NCBI GenBank assembly: GCA_023242925.1
Contig: CP096134.1
Span: 1,693,501 to 1,757,500, forward strand
DNA from: Hyphomonadaceae bacterium JAD_PAG50586_4
GTDB lineage: Bacteria > Pseudomonadota > Alphaproteobacteria > Caulobacterales > Aquidulcibacteraceae
DNA length: 64,000 nt
Direction of reading: 5' to 3'
The stretch's first letter is position 1, and every line of letters begins with the position of its first letter. This document shows, one piece after another, positions 35,521 to 44,553 of the stretch. A program made the position numbers and the translations under genes. The notes beneath the pieces are model-generated. The model ran no database searches, had not been told where the DNA came from, and saw nothing but the letters and a program-made list of their open reading frames with translations.

Positions 35521-36751
35521 GACGCGTAGCCCGAAATCTTGCCGCCAGCGCCTTCACTGGCGCTGGCGAGCGCGGCTTCAAGGTCAGTCAGATATTCGTG
35601 CGCGACCTCGTTGTGCTTGGGCGACAGCATCAAGTGGAGCGCAGGTGGGTCGAGCAAGGTCGCTGTGAACCAGCCGCGCTTATACATCTGCACGTAAACG
35701 TTCATCGGGTTTACGCTGTCGTGCGTGAAGGCGATGATGCCGAGCTGAGGTTGACCCAGCACGCGGAAGCCGAGCTTCTTGACGCCGGCTTCAATCTTCT
35801 CGCGCGCGTCGGTGACGAGCTTTTGCTTGGCGCGATAGCCGTCGACGCCGAGATATTGCATCACCGCCCAAGCTGACGCGATCGCGCCGCCAGGACGTGT
35901 GCCCGCAAGCGTCGGCGTGATCATGCGGCCGAGCGGCCAGGGGCCTGCGTCCAGCCCCATGTGTTCGTGCAGGTCTTTGCTGCGGAAGAACACGGTGGAG
36001 GCGCCTTTGCTGGCGTAGCCGTATTTGTGCAAATCGCCAGAGATCGAGAGCACGCCGGGCACAGCGAAATCAAAGGGCGCGAGATCAGTCCCGTTCATGC
36101 GTACGAAGGGCGCCAGATAGCCGCCGACGCAGGCGTCCACGTGCAGCCACACTTTTCGGCGCAGCGCGACTTCGCTCAAGGCCTCGATTGGATCGAGCAG
36201 GCCGAATGGAAAACAAGGCGCGGAGCCGACGATCATCAGCGTGTTCGCATCGATCGCCGCTTCCATGGCGCTGACATCCGCCAGCAGATCGCGCACCGGG
36301 ATGCGGCGGATTTCGATGTCCATGATCATGGCGGCTTTGTCGAAGGCCGGGTGCGCGGTGGACGGGATGATGATGTTGAGCCCGCTCTTGGGCCCGCTCT
36401 TGTTGCGCAGATGATCGCGCGCGGTTTTGACGGCCATGAAAATGGATTCAGTGCCGCCGCTGGTCATGCCGCCGGCCGCACCCTCGGGGGCGTTCAGCAG
36501 CTTGAGGCCTGTCGCCACGATCTGGCGTTCCATTTCCGCGAGGCTTGGGAAAGCGGCGGGGCCTAAGCCGTTCTCGGCCGAGAACATGGCGTAGGCGGCC
36601 TTTTGCACCTGCTCGAGTTCGGGGCCGGCGTTGAAAATGTAGAGCCCGGTGCGGCCGTCGCGCCATTTCGCATCGCCCGCGCCCATCTCGCGCATGCGCG
36701 GTTCGATCTCGCTCCAGGGGCGCCGTGGTCCGGCAGGGCCGTCTTCGTCAT
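35517..36751 (-). CDS. PLP-dependent decarboxylase / sphingosine-phosphate-lyase-like (frameshift near start)
   Basis: Group II decarboxylase features are ENGLGPAAFPSLAEMERQIV, GGMTSGGTESIFMAVKTAR, the PLP aspartate in VWLHVDACVGGY, and the PLP lysine in SGDLHKYGYASKG. The order and the GGTESI wording fit the Dpl1/tyrosine-decarboxylase branch, which includes sphingosine-1-phosphate lyase. The ATG at 36749-36751 starts MTKTALPDHGAP in another frame; restoring one C in a four-C run (GGGG at 36717-36720) joins it to PWSEIEPRMREMG. The corrected length is about 411 residues. The substrate could be a phosphorylated sphingoid base or an amino acid. Confidence 0.87.
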
Positions 36752-36898
36752 CGTGAAGTCCTTGTGTTTTGGTGACCGAAGCACGGGCTAGGGCGTTTTG
36801 GCTAGGGTGTGACCAAGGACACATCGCCAGGAGCGGGGTGTGGGTACCTTCAACTCATGGCCGGGGCGGGAAACGCCGGGCCTAGAGGAGGAAGACCA

Positions 36899-37033
36899 AT
36901 GACCGCAGCGATGACCGAAATGGCCCACGACGCCCGCAACACCCTGCAATCGGCGCTCGTTTTCGTGCTCTGCATCGGCGCCGGCATGGTTTTGCCGATC
37001 GTTCTCGCGGTGGTTGGCTTCCAAGCGCTCTAA
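36899..37033 (+). CDS. Small single-span membrane protein (44 residues)
   Basis: The ATG at 36899 is preceded by a strong AGAGGAGGAAG ribosome site. The 44-residue product has a polar N-terminus (MTAAMTEMAHDARNTLQ) and one membrane span (ALVFVLCIGAGMVLPIVLAVVGF). The strong ribosome site and clear topology argue that it is real. No family is recognised. It sits alone between the PLP decarboxylase and the CotH-like gene. Confidence 0.6.
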   Translation: MTAAMTEMAHDARNTLQSALVFVLCIGAGMVLPIVLAVVGFQAL

Positions 37034-37093
37034 TCCGCAATAAGGTAGCCTAAGCCGCAGACCACAAGAGCGGCACGGGCGGGAGCGGGTTAG

Positions 37094-38158
37094 ATGCTGG
37101 GCAAGATCAGAACAGCCATCGGTGGTCTCTTCCTCACCACCATCGCTTTCATCACCCCGGCCGCGGCCCAGCCCCGCCTCTTTTCCGAAGAGTCCGAAAT
37201 TCAATTGCTGATCGAGGCGCCGTTCACGGATCTGGTCCGGGCGGCGCCGCGCAGTACTGAGTCGTTTGACGGCGCCGTGACGTGGAGCGGCGCGGGCGGT
37301 GACAACGCGCGTTACGACATCCAAGTTTCGCCCCGCGGCATTTCGCGGCGCACGCGCGGCATCTGCAGCTTCCCGCCGCTCCGGCTCGACGTCGACCAAA
37401 GTGCGATGCGCGGCACGCCTTGGCGCGGGCAGAACCGGCTGAAGCTCGTGACCATGTGTCGAAGCGGCGACCGCTATGAGCAGATGATCGTGCTGGAGAT
37501 GCTCGCGTATCGGATGTTCAACGAGATCACGCCGGTGAGCTTCAACGTGCGGCCGGCGCGCGTGACTTATCGTGACGCCAACGGGCGCCGGCGCGACGAA
37601 ACGCAATTCAACTTTCTGATCGAAGACGTGTCCGACATGGCGCGGCGCAATGATCGGCGTGCAGTGGAAGTGTTGCCGAATGAAGTGAGCTCATCGCAAC
37701 TGAATCCTGCGGCGGCCGCACGCGTAACCATGTTCCAATTCATGCTCGGCAATCTCGACTGGGACATGACCGAAGGCGTGCCCGGCGAGGAATGCTGCCA
37801 CAATGGCAAGCTGATCGGCGCGGGCGCCGAAGCGCGCAGCGATCTCATCCCAGTGCCCTATGATTTCGACATGACCGGCTTTGTCGATCCGCCGTATGCG
37901 CTGTTGCCGGCTGAGGTGAACATTTCGAATTTGCGCCAGCGCGTCTATCGCGGCCTCTGCCGCCACAATGACCAGGCGCCAGCCACCATCGCGCATTTTC
38001 AGGCGCGCCGCGAAGCGATTTTGGCGCTGATCGATGGCGAAACGCGGCTCAGCGACAGCCGCCGCCGCACCGCGCGGCAGTTCATCGAGGGCTTCTACGC
38101 GATCATCGGCGATCCGGAGCGGGTGCAGAATTCCATTATTCGCCGCTGTCGCGGTTAG
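37094..38158 (+). CDS. Secreted CotH-kinase-like protein
   Basis: The 354-residue protein has a cleavable signal peptide (cut after AAA near residue 26). The body shows a set of motifs reminiscent of CotH-type atypical kinases: QNRLKLVTMC, EMLAYRMFNEITPVSFNVRPARVTY, FNFLIEDVSDMARR, MLGNLDWDMTEG and VPYDFDMTGFV. The last two resemble the catalytic N..D and DFD segments. The assignment is moderate and rests on motif order only. A DUF4956 gene lies within 3 kb; CotH and DUF4956 genes cluster elsewhere with VTC polyphosphate polymerases, which fits. It shares its TTAG stop with the convergent phosphatase. Confidence 0.6.
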   Translation: MLGKIRTAIGGLFLTTIAFITPAAAQPRLFSEESEIQLLIEAPFTDLVRAAPRSTESFDGAVTWSGAGGDNARYDIQVSPRGISRRTRGICSFPPLRLDVDQSAMRGTPWRGQNRLKLVTMCRSGDRYEQMIVLEMLAYRMFNEITPVSFNVRPARVTYRDANGRRRDETQFNFLIEDVSDMARRNDRRAVEVLPNEVSSSQLNPAAAARVTMFQFMLGNLDWDMTEGVPGEECCHNGKLIGAGAEARSDLIPVPYDFDMTGFVDPPYALLPAEVNISNLRQRVYRGLCRHNDQAPATIAHFQARREAILALIDGETRLSDSRRRTARQFIEGFYAIIGDPERVQNSIIRRCRG

Positions 38159-39306
38159 GGCGCGGTCGGCGTCAATTGTAGCGCCGCGTGGCACTGCGAG
38201 GCCGTGGTGCGGAGCGGTGACTCTTGGGGTTCAATGGCGAGCACTGAATCCAAATAGGCGCAGATGTCGGCTTGGGTGGCGACATTCAGCGGCACGCGGT
38301 GGCCGCGATGGATCGTGGTCAGCGCGCCGTTTTCGACGATGAGGAACGCATGCGGATCGGCGTGGCCGTCGCGGCGCGCGATGTCGGTGATGATCACGCG
38401 ACCGCCGAAGCGCGGCAGCACTGTGGCGGCGCGCTTGGTGTGGCCGACGATGATGCGCGAGACGCCATGACGCGCGAGCAGCGCGGCCAGATGCGGTTCT
38501 TCCGCCGGCTCCTGATTGAGCGATAGGCCGCGATACCAGAGTGGGCCTTCTTGGTTCGTCAGAATGTCGGCGAAGGCCGGATCGGGCTGGCCGTTCAACG
38601 CATCGCGCACGGCCTCGTTCATCGCGTCGCGCTCGGCGGGCAGATAGGACGGGCCGATGCCGGCGTGCAGGAAGAGCAGGTCGTTGATGCGGATGACGCT
38701 CTCATGGGTGGCGATCCAGCGGCCGTAATAGCCAGTGGGCGACCAGGCTTGGCGGTGCTCAACGTAGCCAAGCGGGTGCTCGGCTTCCCATTGGGCGCGG
38801 AAGGCGTCGTTAAACTCCGGCACGCCAGTCGGCGGCGGGTTGGCGCGGAGGTGCTCTTGAGTTTGGCGATAATAGGCCTCGCGCACGCGGCGTGAGTTAG
38901 GGTCTGCGAAGGCCGCGTATTCGCCCGGGTGCACGTAACGCAGATCGCCTTCCACGTTCATGGCTTCGTGATTGCCGATCAAGGGATGCACGTAGCCGCC
39001 CGCGCGCCGCGCTTGCGGCTCAAGGCGCATCAAATGATCCATAACCATGCGGCTGTTTGGGCCACGATCTGGGATGTCGCCCAATTGGACGAGGTGTGTG
39101 CGCCCGCCCGACCAATTGCCGCGCGCGTTGATGAGGCCGGCGGTGCGCAGCATATCTGTGAATTTGTCGTAGTCGCCTTCAAGGTCGCCGATGACGACGA
39201 TGCGCTCGACGCCGGTCCAAGCCGACTGAGCGCGCGCCAGGCTAGGCGCTGCGAGCAGCGCCAGCGAAACCAACAGGGCGGAGAGAAAGCGCTGGAATTG
39301 GGTCAT
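38155..39306 (-). CDS. Secreted PPP-type metallophosphoesterase (Shewanella-like phosphatase)
   Basis: A signal peptide (cut after ARA near residue 26) precedes a calcineurin-like phosphatase domain with the PPP signatures VVIGDLEGDYDKF, HLVQLGDIPDRGPNS, PLIGNHEAMN, the histidines in FLHAGIGPSYLP and IIVGHTK. The IGDLEGD and DIPDRG wording fits bacterial Shewanella-like phosphatases. It is likely periplasmic. Its start overlaps the upstream phytase-like gene by four bases, making a three-gene operon with the DUF4956 protein. Confidence 0.88.
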   Translation of the reverse strand: MTQFQRFLSALLVSLALLAAPSLARAQSAWTGVERIVVIGDLEGDYDKFTDMLRTAGLINARGNWSGGRTHLVQLGDIPDRGPNSRMVMDHLMRLEPQARRAGGYVHPLIGNHEAMNVEGDLRYVHPGEYAAFADPNSRRVREAYYRQTQEHLRANPPPTGVPEFNDAFRAQWEAEHPLGYVEHRQAWSPTGYYGRWIATHESVIRINDLLFLHAGIGPSYLPAERDAMNEAVRDALNGQPDPAFADILTNQEGPLWYRGLSLNQEPAEEPHLAALLARHGVSRIIVGHTKRAATVLPRFGGRVIITDIARRDGHADPHAFLIVENGALTTIHRGHRVPLNVATQADICAYLDSVLAIEPQESPLRTTASQCHAALQLTPTAP

Positions 39307-40159
39307 GGCACTTGAGGATAGCGGCTCAGCAACGCCCGCGCATCTCCGGCTTCATCGGCGACGGCAACGGCGCCGTCAGCCAACAGAGCTATGCCCTCGG
39401 CCTGAATATGGCCTGAACCGAGCGCGCGGGCTGAGAGAAGTTCGCCCTCGGGCGAGAGTTCCACAAGGGCGGCGTCGAAGGCGGAGAGCAGCAGCAGGCG
39501 CCCAGTCGCGGGATCGATGTCGAGCGAAGATGGACGGAAATGCTCCACGCCGGCGCGTGCTGCGAGGTCCGCTTCGGGGATCGTGCGCCAAAGTTGCGCT
39601 GTTTGGCCAGGGCGCCATTCGTAAAGTGCGATCGTGTTGCGCATGTTGCGCGCTAAATTGCGTTTGCAGGCGAGGATAAGGCGTTGCGCCGAGAGGTAGG
39701 CGAGGCCTTCGATTTCGCAGGTGTCGGCGAGGCCTGTGTCGAATGTCTCGGAGGTGACCGACGCCCCATCGGCGCCCTCGCGAAAGCGACGCAACTGGCC
39801 CTCCGCTGTGGTGAGCCAGAACTCCCTTCCGGGCTGATGGCGATGCCTTCGAAATCGCCAGCGATCGGCGGTGCTCCCAGCGCAAAGTGCTTCACGATCG
39901 CGCCGCGCGTGATGTCGATTTGGTAGATGACAGCGCGTTCGTCGTCGTGGGCGAAGAGGCGGCCGTCGGGTGAAACGGCGAGACCGGAGATTTCGCGAAG
40001 CTGATTGGGCAAGCGCCAGACGAGATCGGGCTCGGCCGCAAAGAGTGAACCGGGCGGTGGCGCGCTGGGTTGCGCGTTGGCGGGTGTTTGCGAGGCTTGG
40101 CCGCACGCGCCGACAGCCAGCAGGGCGGCGATCAGCGCCCGCTTAATCGTCGTCTTCAT
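39303..40159 (-). CDS. SdiA-regulated / phytase-like beta-propeller lipoprotein (one frameshift)
   Basis: The ATG at 40157-40159 starts a lipoprotein signal ([15 protein letters not shown]). A beta-propeller then follows with LREISGLAVSPDGRLFAHDDERAVIYQID, DFEGIAIS, CEIEGLAYL, FRPSSLDIDPATGRLLLLSAFDAALVEL and QAEGIALLADGAVAVADE. This pattern matches SdiA-regulated/esterase-like phytase propellers. One base is missing at a GGG run (39831-39833), and the corrected join reads ISPGREFWLTT. The corrected length is about 285 residues. It overlaps the DUF4956 gene at its start and the phosphatase at its end. Activity is unproven. Confidence 0.75.
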
Positions 40160-40898
40160 CTTCGTCGCGGTGTTTCTTGTGGTCATCGCGTTTCTTTGGT
40201 TGCTGTTCGCCTGCCATCCATTCGCGGGAGAACATCTGCTTGCCGGTGGTCTCGGATCCGAACTCCGTCGCCCAGAGGCCGAGCACCGTGTAATTGAAGA
40301 AGATCGAGATTATGGCGGCCACCTCGACGGCGTGGATCCCGCACGAAACACCCACGGCGATGGCCGTGAACAGATAGGTCGTTTCGGCGCTGTCCTTCAG
40401 CGTATGGCGGAAGCGGACCCCAGCGACGATGCCGGCCAGGCTGAAAGCGAGCGCCAAGCTGTTGTGCACGACGTGCACGATGCCAGTGACCACGAGCGGT
40501 AGAACCAGAATGGTTTGGATGAAGCTTTGACTCACATCCTTGCGCTTTCGCGCGCCCATGCAGATCCAGGTGACGGGCAGCATCAGGATGAACGATGAGA
40601 CGATGGCCAGCGCCAATTTGATACCATCGGCGAGTGTGGAGGCGGCGGGCTGGATGACTTGCGCGGGATCGACTTGCTCGAACGTCGATTGGCCGACCGC
40701 CCCGAAATTCGCGGCGCCGCCGACGGGCAGTAACTCAAGCAGCTGCGGCTGCAGGGCGAGCATGGCGATGACGGCCGCTGTGACCGTCAGATAGTAAGCG
40801 GTAATGTAGAGATAGGGCTTCAGCAGTTTAGGCAGGCCTGATGTTACAGGCTTTGGCGCTGGCGCTGCTGGCTTAGGTTGTTCCGTTACGTCCGTCAT
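40143..40898 (-). CDS. DUF4956 membrane protein
   Basis: The ATG at 40896-40898 gives 251 residues. There is a proline-rich N-terminus, then about four to five membrane spans ([51 protein letters not shown]). The DUF4956 core [37 protein letters not shown] follows, with an acidic-basic tail ending DEDEDDD. A 9-bp hairpin (CCCGCCGAC/GTCGGCGGG, 40902-40924) sits just before the start and holds GAGGA in its loop on the minus strand. It begins the operon with the phytase-like and phosphatase genes. Function unknown; relatives cluster with polyphosphate and CotH genes. Confidence 0.85.
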   Translation of the reverse strand: MTDVTEQPKPAAPAPKPVTSGLPKLLKPYLYITAYYLTVTAAVIAMLALQPQLLELLPVGGAANFGAVGQSTFEQVDPAQVIQPAASTLADGIKLALAIVSSFILMLPVTWICMGARKRKDVSQSFIQTILVLPLVVTGIVHVVHNSLALAFSLAGIVAGVRFRHTLKDSAETTYLFTAIAVGVSCGIHAVEVAAIISIFFNYTVLGLWATEFGSETTGKQMFSREWMAGEQQPKKRDDHKKHRDEDEDDD

Positions 40899-40980
40899 CG
40901 CCCCGCCGACTCCTCGTCGGCGGGACATTAGCGGGGCAGCTGGCGCGGGTCTGCCCTTTTCGCGTGCTTGGATTTGGCCT

Positions 40981-41655
40981 TTACGCGGCTTGGAGGGTTT
41001 CCAGGGCGCAGCGGTCGCGGACGACGACATGGCGGGAGCTGGGCAGATCGATCGTGTGCTCGCGCTCCATTTGCGTGAAGGCGCGGGACACGGTCTCGAT
41101 CGTCAGCGCGAGATAATCGGCGATGTCGGCGCGCGACATGGGCAGGTCGATTTCGGGGCATTGCGCGAAGCGATCGGCCAGTTGAAGCAAGAAACTGGCG
41201 ACGCGCTCGCCCGCGCCTTTGCGGCCAAGCACCAGGGCATGCTCCTGGGCGTTCGAGAGTTCTTTCGACATGAGACGCAACAGCGCTTGCGCGGCGCTGA
41301 TGTCTTGCGCGGTGGCTTGATCGATCAGCGAGCGACGGATCATCGAAACGTCGGCGTCGCCGACGGCTTCGGCGGAGAGCGAGTGTGTGGCGTTGGGTTC
41401 AAGGCCGAACACATCGCCCGGCAGATGGAACGCCATGATTTGGCGGCGGCCATCGGCGCTGAAACGGATCGTGCGCACGGCGCCGGAGACGACGCGGTAA
41501 ACGTATTCGGCCTTTTCGCCTTCGCCGAAAATCTCTTCGTTGCGCTGGAAGCGCATGCGCGTGCCTTGCAACACGACGCCAGGCCCAAGGGCGATGCCGT
41601 CAGAGACTTGCGCATGCAGCGCGCCGCCAATGGTTTCGATGCCGAGATCACGCAT
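40981..41655 (-). CDS. fixK: Crp/Fnr-family regulator FixK
   Basis: The 224-residue regulator has an N-terminal cyclic-nucleotide-binding fold ([41 protein letters not shown]) and a C-terminal helix-turn-helix ([27 protein letters not shown]). Its E-TVSR recognition helix is the FNR/FixK type reading TTGA-N6-TCAA. It lacks the cysteine cluster of true FNR, so it does not sense oxygen by an iron-sulphur centre and fits FixK, controlled by FixLJ. It is divergent from fixL, with a FixJ-like site between them. Confidence 0.9.
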   Translation of the reverse strand: MRDLGIETIGGALHAQVSDGIALGPGVVLQGTRMRFQRNEEIFGEGEKAEYVYRVVSGAVRTIRFSADGRRQIMAFHLPGDVFGLEPNATHSLSAEAVGDADVSMIRRSLIDQATAQDISAAQALLRLMSKELSNAQEHALVLGRKGAGERVASFLLQLADRFAQCPEIDLPMSRADIADYLALTIETVSRAFTQMEREHTIDLPSSRHVVVRDRCALETLQAA

Positions 41656-41720
41656 GAATTCGTCCTCCTGAGTGAAGGGCTACGCGCTTCGGGCGGGGCG
41701 AAACATTCGGGAGGAGCGCT

Positions 41721-41738
41721 TAAGGGAAATCCCGTAGG
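41721..41738 (-). promoter_or_regulatory. Candidate FixJ-binding site upstream of fixK
   Basis: On the minus strand the sequence reads CCTACGGGATTTCCCTTA, about 66 bases upstream of the fixK start. It resembles FixJ target sites, which carry a TAC/GTA element followed by TTTCCC. It lies in the divergent fixK-fixL intergenic region, where such a site is expected. The match is by eye against remembered consensus, so confidence is moderate. Confidence 0.5.
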
Positions 41739-41796
41739 ACAAAAGGCGTACCGTCGCACCGCTTGGCCCTGGCGGCCGGGGTGGGTAAGGAAGCTT

Positions 41797-43287
41797 ATGC
41801 AATTGAGCGGCGTTTTCAGAAGCTTGGGCGACGCGCTGCGGGCGCGGCGGCCGGCGGCTGTCTATGGCGCCGTGGCGGCGCTGACGGGTGCAGCGGCGCT
41901 CTTGACGCTCGCGCTGCGCATCGCGACGCCGGAGGCCAGCGGCTTCCTGGTGTTGGCGCTGGTGGTGTTGGCGAGCGCGTTGTTCGCGGGCCTTTGGCCG
42001 GCGCTGTTTGCAACCGCGCTCGGATATGCGCTGGGCGCATGGATCGAGGGGCGTTCAGGCGGCGGCGCACTTGTGTTTGCAGCGCTGGGCGTCGCTGTGG
42101 GTTTTGCCGGCGATTGGTATTTCCGCAACCGCATGCGCGGCGATCGCACCTCGCGCGTGTTGGCCGAACGCGAAGCGCATCTGCGCTCGATCTATGACAC
42201 AGCGCCCGATGCGTTGGTCGTGATCGATGAGCGCGGCATCGTGCAATCGTTCAGTGCGGCGGCTGAGCGTGTGTTTGGCTGGACGGCGTCCGAGGTGCTT
42301 GGGCGCAATGTGAAGATGTTGATGCCCCAGCCCTATCGCGGCGATCATGACGGTTATATCGGGCACTATCTGGGGACTGGCGAACGACGGATTATTGGCA
42401 TTGGCCGCATTGTTGTAGGCGAACGCAAGGATGGTTCGACATTTCCAATGGAGCTGGCCGTCGGCGAAGTACGTTCGGAGCATGGGCGTGTATTCACCGG
42501 CTTCGTGCGCGATCTGACCGAGCGTCAACAAACCGAAACGCGGTTGCAGGAGCTTCAGGCGGAACTCGTGCATATGTCGCGGTTGAGCGCGATGGGAGAA
42601 ATGGCGTCGGCGCTCGCGCACGAGCTCAATCAGCCGCTGAGTGCTGTGAACAATTATATGAGTGGCGCACGGCGCCTGCTGGAGCGCTCTCCGCATCCGG
42701 AGCCGCGCATACACGAGGCGCTGGATAAGGCGTCAGAGCAGGCATTGCGTGCGGGCGAAATCATTCGGCGTTTGCGCGATTTCCTGGCGCGTGGTGAAGG
42801 CGAGCGACAGGTGCTTTCGCTGCCAAAGCTGGTGCAGGAGGCGTGTGCACTGGCGCTCGTCGGCGCCAAGGAACATGGCGTGCGTGTGCGTTATAGTTTT
42901 GACCCGCGCATCGATCTGGTGGTGGCCGATCGCGTGCCTATCCAGCAGGTCGTTATCAACCTCGTGCGAAATGGACTCGACGCCTTAAAAGGTCAGCCGA
43001 AACGCGAGTTGGTCGTGGCGACGGAGCCGGCGGATGAACCGGGGCTTGCGCTTATCAGCGTGAGCGACACCGGCCCTGGCATTGATCCGAGCGCGGCGGC
43101 GAAGCTGTTTCAGCCATTCGTGACCACCAAGGCGACCGGGATGGGCGTTGGCCTTTCGATTTCGCGCACCATCGTAGAAGCGCATGGCGGGCGTATCTGG
43201 ACTGAGCCGAACGTGGATGGCGGGGCTACATTCAAATTTACCGTGCGCCTCGCGCGTCACGAAGATGTCGAGCCGAAAGATGAGTGA
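41797..43287 (+). CDS. fixL: Oxygen-sensing histidine kinase FixL
   Basis: The ATG at 41797 has an AAGGAAG site and gives 496 residues; the open frame further upstream is a fixK shadow. Three or four membrane spans (about 20-110) precede a heme-PAS domain: [25 protein letters not shown] carries the proximal heme histidine (about residue 184), and the nearby arginine and [15 protein letters not shown] are present. The kinase core has the phospho-acceptor in [14 protein letters not shown] (His275), N-box [13 protein letters not shown], and G-boxes SDTGPGID and [13 protein letters not shown]. With oxygen absent it phosphorylates FixJ. fixJ overlaps its stop. Confidence 0.95.
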   Translation: MQLSGVFRSLGDALRARRPAAVYGAVAALTGAAALLTLALRIATPEASGFLVLALVVLASALFAGLWPALFATALGYALGAWIEGRSGGGALVFAALGVAVGFAGDWYFRNRMRGDRTSRVLAEREAHLRSIYDTAPDALVVIDERGIVQSFSAAAERVFGWTASEVLGRNVKMLMPQPYRGDHDGYIGHYLGTGERRIIGIGRIVVGERKDGSTFPMELAVGEVRSEHGRVFTGFVRDLTERQQTETRLQELQAELVHMSRLSAMGEMASALAHELNQPLSAVNNYMSGARRLLERSPHPEPRIHEALDKASEQALRAGEIIRRLRDFLARGEGERQVLSLPKLVQEACALALVGAKEHGVRVRYSFDPRIDLVVADRVPIQQVVINLVRNGLDALKGQPKRELVVATEPADEPGLALISVSDTGPGIDPSAAAKLFQPFVTTKATGMGVGLSISRTIVEAHGGRIWTEPNVDGGATFKFTVRLARHEDVEPKDE

Positions 43288-43888
43288 GCCTGTCGTTCAT
43301 ATCGTTGATGACGATCCGGCCATGCGCGAGTCGGTGGCGTTTCTGCTGAACACAGAAGATCTCGCTACGCGCGTGTACGACGGCGCCCATGCGCTTCTCG
43401 CACGCGTCGCCGAATTGGAGCCGGGCTGCGTGGTCACGGACATTCGCATGCCGGAGATGAATGGGCTCGAACTTGTCTGTGAGCTTAAGAAACGAGGCGT
43501 TACGCATCCGGTGATCGTGCTGACTGGTCATGCCGATGTGGCGCTCGCAGTGGAAGCTATGAAAGCTGGCGTGCTCGATTTCTTGGAAAAGCCATTTCAG
43601 GACGAGACGCTGTTGAACGCTGTGCGCGCAGCGCTGGCGAAAGACGAGGGCGAGTCGAGCAAGGCCAGAGAGCGGGCCGAGATCGAAGCGCGTTTGAGCC
43701 AACTCACGCCGCGTGAGCGCGACGTGTTCGAAGCGGTGGTCGCGGGCGATTCCAACAAGGCGGCGGCGATCCGGCTCGGCATCAGCCCGCGGACGGTGGA
43801 AATTTACCGCGCCAACGTGATGGACAAGATGCAGGCGCGCACGTTGTCGGAGCTTGTGCGTATGGCCCTATTACGCGGCGACGTCTAG
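43280..43888 (+). CDS. fixJ: Response regulator FixJ
   Basis: The ATG at 43280 overlaps the end of fixL and gives 202 residues. The receiver has the full set of acidic residues ([10 protein letters not shown]), the phospho-acceptor Asp in [13 protein letters not shown], the Thr in VLTGHADV and the Lys in FLEKPF. The C-terminal LuxR-type helix-turn-helix is [43 protein letters not shown]. It activates fixK when phosphorylated by FixL. It converges on the flavodoxin-fold gene, sharing a CTAG stop tetranucleotide. Confidence 0.95.
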   Translation: MSEPVVHIVDDDPAMRESVAFLLNTEDLATRVYDGAHALLARVAELEPGCVVTDIRMPEMNGLELVCELKKRGVTHPVIVLTGHADVALAVEAMKAGVLDFLEKPFQDETLLNAVRAALAKDEGESSKARERAEIEARLSQLTPRERDVFEAVVAGDSNKAAAIRLGISPRTVEIYRANVMDKMQARTLSELVRMALLRGDV

Positions 43889-44457
43889 GCGGCGGCGACG
43901 CCGAGGTCGCGGACGCGCGCGATGCGGTGCGCTTGCGCTTCTTTCGGCCCAGCGATAGCGCCGAACAATGTTGAGCGGATGGGCGACAGGCCCGCAAAAC
44001 CTAGAATGCTTTTGGCGATCGCGCGCAGGCCAAACGCCCCATAGACTATGCGATAGAACAAGGACGGCGCGCCCATCGTCACGATCATGCGGGCGGATTT
44101 GCCTTTGAGTTTCCCGCGCGGTCCTGTGGGGGACATCTCCGCGAAGAACTGGCCGCGCGCGCATTGTTCCAAGAAGGCGCGCAGCAAAGATGGCGCTCCG
44201 CCCAGCCATAGAGGAAAAACGAACACGACGTGTGACGCCCAAACGAGATCGGCGCGCGCCTCTTGGATCGTGGGATCGTCCGGCGGGGTGGTGAAGTCGG
44301 CGGCGCGGCGCAACAATGGGAAGTTCGCATCGGCGAGGCGGATGAGGCGGGTTTCGTGCCCGGCTTGGCGTGCGCCGGCAATGTAGGCTTCCGCCAGCGC
44401 GTGACAGAGCGCCGGGCCGCGATCTGGATGGCCGTCGATGACGAGAACATTGGTCAT
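43885..44457 (-). CDS. Flavodoxin-fold NAD(P)H:quinone oxidoreductase
   Basis: The 190-residue protein has the flavodoxin-like fold of the NQO/MdaB/KefF family: N-terminal VLVIDGHPDRG for FMN phosphate binding, the core VVFVFPLWLGGAPSLLRAFLEQ and IVTMGAPSLFYRI. Such enzymes reduce quinones or support glutathione-gated potassium efflux systems. It is divergent from the first universal stress protein and faces the weak FixK-like site between them. A low-oxygen or redox-stress role is inferred from location. Confidence 0.82.
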   Translation of the reverse strand: MTNVLVIDGHPDRGPALCHALAEAYIAGARQAGHETRLIRLADANFPLLRRAADFTTPPDDPTIQEARADLVWASHVVFVFPLWLGGAPSLLRAFLEQCARGQFFAEMSPTGPRGKLKGKSARMIVTMGAPSLFYRIVYGAFGLRAIAKSILGFAGLSPIRSTLFGAIAGPKEAQAHRIARVRDLGVAAA

Positions 44458-44491
44458 GATGGACCGCTAAACCAAGTCTCGGCTGCGCGAA

Positions 44492-44505
44492 TTGATCGCA
44501 CGCAA
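44492..44505 (+). promoter_or_regulatory. Weak FixK/FNR-like half-site before the stress-protein genes
   Basis: TTGATCGCACGCAA has one perfect half (TTGATC) and a degenerate second half compared with TTGATCNNGATCAA. Its centre is about 55 bases upstream of the stress-protein start, a workable distance for class II activation. It is offered as a candidate only. Confidence 0.35.
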
Positions 44506-44553
44506 CGCTGCGTCATCCGTTCGCGCCATGGTGAATGCTGAAGGGAGCTTCCG

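Noticed and set aside
40990..41796. A long N-terminal extension of FixL
   Set aside because: It overlaps fixK on the opposite strand and the divergent promoter region. The ATG at 41797 has a good ribosome site and gives a normal FixL.
41656..41796. A FixK box for autoregulation between fixK and fixL
   Set aside because: No TTGA-N6-TCAA palindrome could be found in this interval; only the FixJ-like site is reported.
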